A stretch of 43,169 nucleotides of DNA from Chloroflexota bacterium (lineage in GTDB: Bacteria; Chloroflexota; Limnocylindria; Limnocylindrales; CSP1-4), in assembly GCA_012026785.1 (NCBI GenBank), contig VEOW01000054.1:1-43169 (forward strand). The letters are read 5' to 3'. The notes beneath the pieces are model-generated. The model made no database searches. It saw nothing but the letters and a program-made list of their open reading frames with translations, and was not told the origin of the DNA. Below, piece by piece: positions 1 through 8,025 of this stretch (the first letter of the stretch is position 1; the number at the start of each line of letters is the position of its first letter). The position numbers and the translations under genes are program-made.

Positions 1-2
1 AG

Positions 3-143
3 GAAGGCGGCACCCAGATCGAGTTCGAGGACCAGGATCCTCATATCCACGAGCTGTTCGTCGATGAGATGCGCCGGGTGGGCCTGCCGGTCGACATGCT
101 TGACCCGACGCCGGTAGCGACCCGCCGACCGCAGCCCAGCTGA
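3..143 (+). CDS. C-terminal fragment of an unidentified protein, truncated by the window edge
   Basis: Open frame from base 3 to TGA at 141-143: EGGTQIEFEDQDPHIHELFVDEMRRVGLPVDMLDPTPVATRRPQPS*. No family recognised. Confidence 0.35.
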   Translation, partial: EGGTQIEFEDQDPHIHELFVDEMRRVGLPVDMLDPTPVATRRPQPS

Positions 144-295
144 CGAAGGCCCGCAAATCAGAGCGCTGTCGCCGATCGACGCTTGGTCGTCTAGCGCGTG
201 CAGCCCACGGTGAAGCCGGACACCCCGGACATGGAGAAGGGGCCACTGGATACCCTGACGCTGTTGATGTTGCAGTCGACAGCGGAGGTTCGCCC

Positions 296-1345
296 GTGGC
301 CCCGGCCGACAGTTTGGCACGCCTGCGAAAGGCGCTCATGGATCGGGCCGAGCGCCGGGAGGCGCCAGTGACCCAGCTGTGCCGCGAGGCCGGCATCAGC
401 CGCAGCCGGTTCTACGAGCTCCGCGCCCGCTACCGGGCGTACGGTGAGACGGGCCTCCGGCCCAAGCCCCGACCGGCCGAGCGACCCGAGCGGCAGCTGC
501 CAGAGCCGCTCGTCGATGCGATCGTCGCCTATGTCGTCGAGCACCCGACCCACGGTCAGCGGACGATCGCCCTCGTCCTCGCCACGCCCCGCTACGGCGG
601 CTGGCGGGTCAGCCACGGCGGGGTCGCCAACGTCCTCCGCCGGGCCGGGATCGGACGGCGCCTGGCACGGCTCGCCGCGGCCGAGAGCCTGGCTGCCAGC
701 GAGGGTGGGCCCCTGACCGAGCGGGTCCTCCGCCAGGTCCGCGCGATCGAGCGAGCCAAGACCGTCCACATCGGCTCGGAGGTTCCCGGCGAGGAGCTGT
801 TCTTCGACACCTTCTACGTCGGCCACCTCAAGGGCGTCGGCAAGGTCTGGCAGCTGCCGGCCGTCGACGGCGCCAGCTCCTTCGGGATCGCCCGGGTGGT
901 CGCCGGCGACAAGACCGCGGCGGTCATGGCCCGCTTCCTCCTCGACGATGTCCTGCCGGCGGTTCGGCGGGCCGGCCTGCGCCTGGCGAGGGCGACGACC
1001 GACAATGGCCCGGAGTTCGGCCGGGCGTTCGGCGAAGCCTGCCGCGACGCCGACATCCGCCATCACCGGATCCCGCCCCGCAGCCCGAACCTCAACGCCT
1101 TTGTCGAGCGCTTCCAGGGGACGGTCCTCCACCTCCACTACCGGGTCGCCTTCCGGTACCGCTACTACCTGAACCTCGAGACGATCGATGCCGACCTCCA
1201 GGCGTTCCTCCGCTTCTACAACTTCGAGCGCCCGCACCGTGGCTACCGGACGAAGGGCCGCGCACCCGCGAGCATCTTCTTCAGTCAACAGCCTGAGTTC
1301 CTTCAGCAGATGGGAGCGTGGCACGATGACCGACATGCAGCCTGA
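296..1345 (+). CDS. IS481-like DDE transposase / integrase-core protein
   Basis: GTG start. N-terminal HTH (VTQLCREAGISRSRFYELRARY) and an rve-type catalytic core with D (FFDTFYVG), D (ATTDNGPEF) and E (NAFVERFQGTV), then FYNFERPHRGY. Confidence 0.85.
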   Translation: MAPADSLARLRKALMDRAERREAPVTQLCREAGISRSRFYELRARYRAYGETGLRPKPRPAERPERQLPEPLVDAIVAYVVEHPTHGQRTIALVLATPRYGGWRVSHGGVANVLRRAGIGRRLARLAAAESLAASEGGPLTERVLRQVRAIERAKTVHIGSEVPGEELFFDTFYVGHLKGVGKVWQLPAVDGASSFGIARVVAGDKTAAVMARFLLDDVLPAVRRAGLRLARATTDNGPEFGRAFGEACRDADIRHHRIPPRSPNLNAFVERFQGTVLHLHYRVAFRYRYYLNLETIDADLQAFLRFYNFERPHRGYRTKGRAPASIFFSQQPEFLQQMGAWHDDRHAA

Positions 1346-1453
1346 GCTGTCCGGCCGGAACGTGGGCCGCAAGGTCTAGCGCAGAACGAGCCCCGACGTG
1401 CGACAACGCCTGACGTTGACAGGGCGGTTGGCGACTGGGTAGGCTGAGGAATC

Positions 1454-1468
1454 TGGAATGCCGTTCCA
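1454..1468. promoter_or_regulatory. Candidate IclR-type operator (inverted repeat TGGAA-TGCCG-TTCCA)
   Basis: Perfect 5-bp arms with a 5-bp spacer, upstream of the PyrD-like gene. Its 11-bp core GGAATGCCGTT recurs just upstream of the IclR gene (3769-3779). Confidence 0.45.
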
Positions 1469-1555
1469 TATAGTTGAACGTCCGATGGCGCAGACCCAGC
1501 CCGACCCCGCCGCCGAGGCCACACTAGGGGTGGCCTCAGACCGAGGAGACCGCCA

Positions 1556-2650
1556 GTGGATACCTATCGACAGATCGTGCGGCCGATCCTGTTCAAGCTT
1601 GATCCCGAGACGGCCCACTCGCTGGCGAAGTCCGCGCTTCGATGGAAGCGGCCCTGGTCCGCGCTGGGCCCTGGTGATGCCGTTGCCCACCCGAAGCTGG
1701 GCCTCGACCTGGCGGGCATCAAGCTAGAGAATCCGGTCGGACTGGCGGCTGGCTTCGACAAGGATAGCGAGATGCTGGCGGCCTTTTCGTCGCTGGGGTT
1801 CGGCTACACGATCCCGGGGTCGGTGCGCCCGAAGGCGGCCGGCGATCTCCCGTCGCCCAAACTGCATCGCTACCCCGACCGCCAGTCAATGATCAACAGC
1901 CAGGGAATGCCCAGTAAGGGCGCGCACTACGTAAGCCGCCGCCTCGAGGAGTTCCGGAGGCTCGACCGTACGACACGTGTCATCACGAACATCACAGGCT
2001 GGACGATTGAGGAATACCTGCAGGCCCTCGCCGCTGTCGAGCCACGATCCGATGGCATCGAAATCTCGCTGTCGTGCCCAAACGAGACGTATGACGAGAC
2101 CGTTGACTTCCTGACTCCAACAAGATTCAGAAGCCTTGTCGAGCGCTTGAACGAACGACGCCGCAAGCCGCTGTTCGTCAAGATCCGCAATTACAATAGC
2201 GATGAGGAGAAGGACAACCGATTCGAGTTGATTCAACTCTGTCTTCAGCTCGGCGTCGACGGGGTCACCCTTCCGGGGTCGCACATCGCAGCTGAGCCAA
2301 GGCTGGCTCCGGGCCGGGGCAATCTCAGCGGGAAGGCAGTGTTCGGAAAGACGCTCCAGAACGTCCAGGATGTCTATCGGGCGACTGGGGGTCGGCTCCC
2401 AATCAAGGCGCTCGGCGGAGTGTTCACAGCCCGTGATGCGTTCGAGGCCATTGCGGCGGGAGCCTCCGCAGTCGAGCTGTTGACGGGACTCGTGTACGAA
2501 GGTTGGAGTGTTGCCCAGCAGATCAACAGGGGTCTTCTCGAGTTGATGAGTTCGCACGGAATCGCGAACGTTGTTGAGCTCAGAGGCCGCTCGACGCTTG
2601 AACTCGAACGAGCCCCGACCACCAGAGCGGCCAGCGCTGTCGCACACTGA
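1556..2650 (+). CDS. Dihydroorotate dehydrogenase-like (class-2 PyrD-like) flavoprotein, divergent
   Basis: NPVGLAAGFDKD near the N-terminus, INSQGMPSKG, SLSCPNE, FVKIRNYNSDEE, GGVFTARDAFEAIAAGASAVELLTGLVYEG. GTG start. Confidence 0.75.
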   Translation: MDTYRQIVRPILFKLDPETAHSLAKSALRWKRPWSALGPGDAVAHPKLGLDLAGIKLENPVGLAAGFDKDSEMLAAFSSLGFGYTIPGSVRPKAAGDLPSPKLHRYPDRQSMINSQGMPSKGAHYVSRRLEEFRRLDRTTRVITNITGWTIEEYLQALAAVEPRSDGIEISLSCPNETYDETVDFLTPTRFRSLVERLNERRRKPLFVKIRNYNSDEEKDNRFELIQLCLQLGVDGVTLPGSHIAAEPRLAPGRGNLSGKAVFGKTLQNVQDVYRATGGRLPIKALGGVFTARDAFEAIAAGASAVELLTGLVYEGWSVAQQINRGLLELMSSHGIANVVELRGRSTLELERAPTTRAASAVAH

Positions 2651-2738
2651 CCTGTAGCGCTCTCGCGGCAGGTGAGGACGCGAGATTGACCGGGGAGTCG
2701 GGAGGATTCAGGCACTCAATTCGGCCGGGAGGTCATCG

Positions 2739-3725
2739 GTGAAGCCGAGCTTCGGCGTGCTGCTCCCGCAGTTCGGTGAGTACGCCAGCCGCGATACGCT
2801 TCTCCGCACGGCGATGACCGCCGAGCACCTCGGCTTCGACTCGGTGTGGGTTCGGGATCACATCGTCTACCAACCCCGCCCATTCGACGATCAGGATCGG
2901 ACATTCTTGGAGCCGATGGTGACGCTTGCGGCCGTGGCAGGTGTCACCGACCATCTCATCCTTGGAACCGCTTGCCTCATTCCGTATCGCCACCCGATTC
3001 GCACGGCGTTGTCGTTGGGTTCCCTGGAGACGATTGCCGGCGCGGGCCGTGTCATCGCAGGTTTCGGAGCGGGGCTGCGAGACGAAGAGTTCGCCGCACT
3101 TGGCCTAGGCGACATCAAACGCGGTCAAATGCTACGGGAACAAGTGCAGATCATCCGTGAGCTTTGGGCGGGCGGGTCCGTCAGCTAAGCAGGCACGCAC
3201 TACTCATTTGCAGATGTCGACATTCGTCCGGTCCCAACCCGAGTCGGAGGTATTCCCATCTGGTACTGCGGGGAGTCCGAGGCTTCGGTCCGTCGCGCCG
3301 TTGACTTTGCAGAGGGCTGGATGCCCGGGCGTATCACGATCGCGGATTTCCGAAACCGGGTTCACCTCCTTCGGCAGCTTTCAGATGATCGCGGTCGCGA
3401 AACACCCACGATCGGCGTCATCCCCCTGGTGAGCCCGGGGCCATCCTGGGAGATCGGAATGGCTTCAGTTCCGTGGCAAGAGATGATGGCCTTCGAGTTC
3501 GCGGAAGGTCAGTTCGATACCCCGGCGTCGGGCGGTTGGACCTCGCCGAAGGACCTCGATGGGGCGATCCTGGCCGGGACACCAGCTGACATCCTGGAGG
3601 GCGTCCATGGATACCTCGATGCCGGGGTGGAGCATCTTGTGTTCGACCTTCGAGCGCGATTCGCCGACTTGGATGAATGCCTCGCGGCGCTCGGAGAAAA
3701 CGTCTTGCCTCGCCTACGAGGTTGA
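2739..3725 (+). pseudogene. LLM-class flavin-dependent oxidoreductase interrupted by one in-frame TAA (3186-3188)
   Basis: 2739-3188 and 3189-3725 are in the same frame and together align end to end with the intact paralog at 4573-5616. GGSVS*AGTHYSFADVDIRP matches GESVTYEGQFYRFENVDIHP, so the stop sits at a Tyr position. Confidence 0.75.
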
Positions 3726-3750
3726 CACGGTTCGGTCGACGGGATAATGT
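3722..3750 (+). promoter_or_regulatory. Candidate sigma70-like promoter for the IclR-led operon
   Basis: TTGACA (3722-3727), 17-nt spacer, TAATGT (3745-3750); overlapping GATAAT at 3743-3748. Confidence 0.5.
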
Positions 3751-3767
3751 CCAGCTGCTCCATGATG

Positions 3768-3782
3768 CGGAATGCCGTTTTG
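3768..3782. promoter_or_regulatory. Second candidate IclR operator (CGGAATGCCGTTTTG)
   Basis: Shares the 11-mer GGAATGCCGTT with the palindrome at 1454-1468; lies just before the IclR start and downstream of the candidate -10. Confidence 0.4.
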
Positions 3783-3784
3783 AG

Positions 3785-4576
3785 ATGCAGAACATGAGCT
3801 CGGTCGACAAGGCGCTCCAGATCCTCCTCCTGCTGGCCCGCGAGCCGGGCCCATTGGGCGTCCGCGAGATCGGGCGCAGGCTGGGGATGAGCGCGCCAAC
3901 GGTCCATCGCCTGCTCACCACGCTGAGCACGTACGATCTGGTTCAGCACATCAACGGCAAGTCCGAGTACCGGCTGGGTTGGGCCTGCCTGGGTCTCGGC
4001 CGGGCCGTCCTGAGTGGGACGGAGTTCGCCCAAGCCGCACAGGAGATCGCCCGTGCGCTTCGAGACGCGACCGAGGAGACGGTTACCGGGCAGGTCCGCG
4101 TCGGCGGGGAGCAGGTGGTCGTTGTTGAGGCGGAGGGCCTCCACGAGCTACGGCGCCGCGTTGGGGTAGGGCGTCGCATTCCACTCCATGCCGGCGCATC
4201 GGGCAGAGCCATGCTCGCGTTCCTGCCGTCCGAGGAGGTCGAACGCTATCTGGCGCAGCCCCTCACGAAGATTGGTCCGAACACGATCACCGATCCGATC
4301 GAACTCCAGGCCCGATTGGCCGAGGTCCATCGACTCGGCTACGCAACGAGCTTCGAGGAGAGCGTGACGGGCGTCGGAGCCGCCTCCGTGCCGATCTTCG
4401 GAGATGACGGCCGGGTGGCCGGAAGCCTGTCCGTTTCTGGACCGGAGGCGCGGATCGGCGTGGACCTGGAGCAGCGGATCGTGCCTCTCCTGCTCGATGC
4501 CGGCGAGGCGTTGTCGAAGGCGCTCGGATACCGCGCCCCGGAAGGACGCGGCCAGCTCGTGGGATCGGTTCGGTGA
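3785..4576 (+). CDS. IclR-family transcriptional regulator
   Basis: SSVDKALQILLLLAREPGPLGVREIGRRLGMSAPTVHRLLTTL wHTH plus IclR effector domain (LHAGASGRAMLAFLPSEE, SFEESVTGVGAASVPIFG). ATG at 3785 is preferred over the longer ORF from 3677. Confidence 0.9.
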   Translation: MQNMSSVDKALQILLLLAREPGPLGVREIGRRLGMSAPTVHRLLTTLSTYDLVQHINGKSEYRLGWACLGLGRAVLSGTEFAQAAQEIARALRDATEETVTGQVRVGGEQVVVVEAEGLHELRRRVGVGRRIPLHAGASGRAMLAFLPSEEVERYLAQPLTKIGPNTITDPIELQARLAEVHRLGYATSFEESVTGVGAASVPIFGDDGRVAGSLSVSGPEARIGVDLEQRIVPLLLDAGEALSKALGYRAPEGRGQLVGSVR

Positions 4577-5616
4577 GTCCGAGGGAGGAGATGGGATTGG
4601 CAGGGCAAATTCGACGATATGGCCTGTTGCTCCCCCACTTCGGCGCACATGCCTCGCGTGAGAACCTCCTGGAGGGTGCTCGACTGGCCGAGCAACTCGG
4701 ATTCGACTCCGTCTGGGTCCGCGACCACCTCGTGTTCCATCCACATGGCATGGAGGGGCAGGACCGAACGCACGTCGAGCCCTTCGTCACCTTGGCAGCC
4801 ATCGCGGGGGCGACGAACCGGTTGGTCCTCGGGACGGGCTCCCTCATTCCGTATCGCCATCCCATCCACACTGCACTCTCGCTCAGCTCGCTCGAGCGAA
4901 TGGCCGGCCCTGGCCGGGTGATCGCAGGCTGGGGCATCGGCACGTTCGACCACGAATTCGCCGCGGTCGGGCTCGGCGACGTCAAGCGCGCCGACCTGCT
5001 GCGAGAGCAGGTCGATGTCATGCGGCGCCTGTGGACCGGCGAGTCGGTCACCTACGAGGGGCAGTTCTACCGGTTCGAGAACGTTGACATTCATCCCTCG
5101 CCGGCTGACGGGACTATTCCAATCTGGTACTGCGGGAACTCGGTCCTGTCGGTCCGCAAGGCCGTTGAGTACTGCGACGGCTGGATGCCCGGACGGATCA
5201 CCCTGAAGACCTTCAGGAAGCGGGTGGAGCGCCTCGAGATGCTGTCCGCTGAGTACGGCCGCGTGCAGCGACCCGTTGCGGGAGCGATCCCAATCGTGAG
5301 TCCCGGAAGGACGAAGGACGAGGCCCTCGAGTCCGTCAATTGGCGGGAGATGATGCAGCAGGCCATCAGCTCCAAGTGGGAGTTGCCCGATTCCGGCGGC
5401 TGGACGGCGCCAGAGGATCTCGATGGGGCCCTGATCGCCGGCACCGCAGACGACATCGTCGACGCGAGCGAGCGCTATCACGACGCCGGGCTCGAGCACC
5501 TTGTCTACGACCTGCGGTTCCGCTTTGATGGTTGGCTCGACCACATCGCGTTCCTTGGCGAGGAAGTGCTGCCACGGCTGCGGAGGGGTGCTGCTGTCGG
5601 CTCCGTCGGGGGGTAG
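4573..5616 (+). CDS. LLM-class (luciferase-like) flavin/F420-dependent oxidoreductase
   Basis: RYGLLLPHFGAHASRENLLEGARLAEQLGFDSVWVRDHLVF, GRVIAGWGIGTFDHEF, WTGESVTYEGQFY, DGWMPGR. Overlaps the IclR stop by 4 nt. Confidence 0.88.
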   Translation: MSPREEMGLAGQIRRYGLLLPHFGAHASRENLLEGARLAEQLGFDSVWVRDHLVFHPHGMEGQDRTHVEPFVTLAAIAGATNRLVLGTGSLIPYRHPIHTALSLSSLERMAGPGRVIAGWGIGTFDHEFAAVGLGDVKRADLLREQVDVMRRLWTGESVTYEGQFYRFENVDIHPSPADGTIPIWYCGNSVLSVRKAVEYCDGWMPGRITLKTFRKRVERLEMLSAEYGRVQRPVAGAIPIVSPGRTKDEALESVNWREMMQQAISSKWELPDSGGWTAPEDLDGALIAGTADDIVDASERYHDAGLEHLVYDLRFRFDGWLDHIAFLGEEVLPRLRRGAAVGSVGG

Positions 5617-5623
5617 GGCGGAG

Positions 5624-6538
5624 ATGCGGGAAGAGCGCGTCGAGTTCTACAGCTACGGGCAACGGCTCGCCGGACTGCTTCGAATGCCGGACGCGGTGGC
5701 GGGTCGGCAGCCGGTCATCGTTCAGGCACCCGGCTGGCTCGGGCTGGCTGATGCCAAGACATACGAGCCGTGGCACCGCGCCTTCACGGAAGCGGGCTAC
5801 GCCCTGCTGGTCTTCGACTATCGCGGTTACGGTCAGAGTGAGGGCGAACGCGGTTGGATCCTGCCCGATCGAATGGTCGAGGACATCTGGAACGCAGTTA
5901 CGTTTGTTGGCACTCGCGACGACCTCGACCCTGATCGCATCGGTGCATATGGGATCGGTGGGATAGGCGGGGGAAACGTCATCATCGCTGCCGCCCAGGA
6001 TGAGCGTATCCGCTGCGTCGCGGTGCAATCGGTCGTCGCCGATGGCCGCGACTGGCTTCGCCGGATGCGGCGCGAGTACGAGTGGGTCGAGTATGTCGAG
6101 CGCGTTGGGGACGATGCCCGCTCATGGGTTTCGACGGGCGACAGCGAGCTTGTCAATCCTCGGACCGACATCATGGTTGCCACTCCGGAGCGGCAGGCGT
6201 ACACGAACAAGGGCGATGTCGATACCCGCATGGAGCCCCAATTTCACCTCCAGAGCGCGGCAGCGCTGATGCGGTACCGACCACTTGACCACGTGCCTCG
6301 TCTGTCGCCCCGGGCGCTACTGCTGACCAGCGTCGCCGACGACTCGGTGACCCCCGAAGACCATGCGTTACGCCTGTACGAGGCTGCCGGCCCGCCCAAG
6401 CGGCTGATCCGCCAGACCGGCACCACGCATTACCGCTCGTACACCGACAACTACGAGGTGCTGGCCCGCGAGCTCGTCAATTGGTACGACCGCTACCTGA
6501 CTGCCGCACCCATCAACGCACGGGAGGACCAGGGATGA
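5624..6538 (+). CDS. Alpha/beta hydrolase fold protein lacking a canonical GxSxG
   Basis: APGWLGL, FDYRGYGQSEG, GAYGIGGIGGGN at the elbow, late DSVTPEDH and QTGTTHY. Paralog at 21088-22056. Confidence 0.82.
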   Translation: MREERVEFYSYGQRLAGLLRMPDAVAGRQPVIVQAPGWLGLADAKTYEPWHRAFTEAGYALLVFDYRGYGQSEGERGWILPDRMVEDIWNAVTFVGTRDDLDPDRIGAYGIGGIGGGNVIIAAAQDERIRCVAVQSVVADGRDWLRRMRREYEWVEYVERVGDDARSWVSTGDSELVNPRTDIMVATPERQAYTNKGDVDTRMEPQFHLQSAAALMRYRPLDHVPRLSPRALLLTSVADDSVTPEDHALRLYEAAGPPKRLIRQTGTTHYRSYTDNYEVLARELVNWYDRYLTAAPINAREDQG

Positions 6539-8025
6539 ACAGCCGAGCCGCCGAGCTCATCGTCCGCTCCCGGAGGATCCTCACACCGGAGGGGTGGCGG
6601 GACGGTGCGATCGTGGTGCGGGATGGCCGAATTGCAGAGATCGCAGCGCCCGAGAACGAACCGCCCGCCGATCGGCGCGTCGACGCCGTTGACCAGGTCG
6701 TCGTTCCCGGGCTGATCGACTCCCACGTGCATCTGCGAGACCCGGGCTTCACCGACAAGGAGGACTACACATCGGGAACGCGGGCTGCGGCCGCGGGCGG
6801 GGTAACGACGGTTCTCGACATGCCGAATGTCCAGCCGCCGACGACCACGGCCGAGCGGCTCACGGCGCATTTCGCCAATGCGGCCACGAAGTCAATCGTT
6901 GACTTCGGCCACAACGCCGCCGCCACGATTCCCGAGGAGATCCACGGCCTGGCCGCGGCGGGCGCGACCGCCTTCAAGGTGTTCATGATGGCTGACGTGG
7001 GTCGCGACTACCCCCACATGCCAGGCGTCGCGGTGGCTGATCACGCCACCCTCCTGCAGATCTGCGAGCAGGTCGCTGCCACCGGTCGCCCGCTCTTCGT
7101 CCATTGTCACGACCAGTCGATCTACGAGCTGTTCGTGCAGCGCGCTTGGCAGACCTGGGGACGCGACTACCGATCCTATGCGCGCGCTTGGCGCGAGGGC
7201 GAGGGACTCGTGGTCGACTCAGGCGTCTCGACGATGCTGCTGCTCCAACGGGAGACGGGTGTCCGCCTCCACATCCTCCACCTCAGCACGATCGGTGGGG
7301 TCCGAATGATCGCGCAGGCAAAGGCGGAAGGCCGCCAGGTCACGGCGGAGGTGAATCCGCACGCCCTTTTCGTGGCCAACTCCTGGAACAACCTCGAGAA
7401 GCTCGGGCCCTACGTACTGGGCATGTGGATCCCAGATCACCATGCGGCCGCGATTCGTGAAGCCACGCTGAATGGCATCGCGGACGTGATCGGCACGGAC
7501 CATTCCCCGCATACCCTGGCCGAGAAGGAACAGGGCTGGACCGACATGTACGCCACACCCGGCGGCAGTCCCATCATCCAGCATTACCTCTCACTGTTCC
7601 TTACCGAGGTGAACAGGGGCGCCTTCACCCTCGAGCGCGTCGTCGAGCTCTGTTCCACCGCCCCTGCGAAGCTGCTCGACCTTTATCCAAGGAAGGGCGC
7701 CATCACTCCTGGCGCCGATGCGGACCTCGTGGTCATCGACATGGACCGCGAGATGGTCATCCGCGCCGCCGAGAGCTACTACAAGTGCGGCTGGACGAAT
7801 CTCGAGGGCCGGGCAGTGAAGGGCGTGCCCGTCATGACCGTCCTTCGAGGTCGGGTGATCTTCGAGGACGGCGAGGTCACCGCTGAACCCGGCTATGGGC
7901 AGCTTGTCCGCCCGAAGGGCGGGCCAGAGGTTGATGGACACACCAGCCTCACGCCCGACGTCACGGTCGCCCGACCAGTCAGCGACCTCAGCGTTAGCCT
8001 TGTGCGCCGAGCAGGTAAGGAATGA
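6535..8025 (+). CDS. Hydantoinase / dihydroorotase / allantoinase-family cyclic amidohydrolase
   Basis: VVVPGLIDSHVHLRDPGFTDKEDYTSGTRAAAAGGVTTVLDMPN, TAFKVFM (candidate carboxylated Lys), ILHLST, GTDHSPHT. 4-nt ATGA overlap with the upstream gene. Confidence 0.88.
   Translation: MNSRAAELIVRSRRILTPEGWRDGAIVVRDGRIAEIAAPENEPPADRRVDAVDQVVVPGLIDSHVHLRDPGFTDKEDYTSGTRAAAAGGVTTVLDMPNVQPPTTTAERLTAHFANAATKSIVDFGHNAAATIPEEIHGLAAAGATAFKVFMMADVGRDYPHMPGVAVADHATLLQICEQVAATGRPLFVHCHDQSIYELFVQRAWQTWGRDYRSYARAWREGEGLVVDSGVSTMLLLQRETGVRLHILHLSTIGGVRMIAQAKAEGRQVTAEVNPHALFVANSWNNLEKLGPYVLGMWIPDHHAAAIREATLNGIADVIGTDHSPHTLAEKEQGWTDMYATPGGSPIIQHYLSLFLTEVNRGAFTLERVVELCSTAPAKLLDLYPRKGAITPGADADLVVIDMDREMVIRAAESYYKCGWTNLEGRAVKGVPVMTVLRGRVIFEDGEVTAEPGYGQLVRPKGGPEVDGHTSLTPDVTVARPVSDLSVSLVRRAGKE

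Noticed and set aside
191-1372. Long antisense ORF (393 aa) opposite the transposase
   Set aside because: Low-complexity, Arg/Asp/Gly-rich translation without recognisable motifs; a shadow frame of a high-GC gene. The sense frame has full DDE motifs.
262-1421. Possible terminal inverted repeats of the IS element (TGTTGATGTTG at left; TGTCAACGTCA as reverse complement at right)
   Set aside because: Only about half the positions match and no target-site duplication is visible; ends cannot be fixed from this copy alone.
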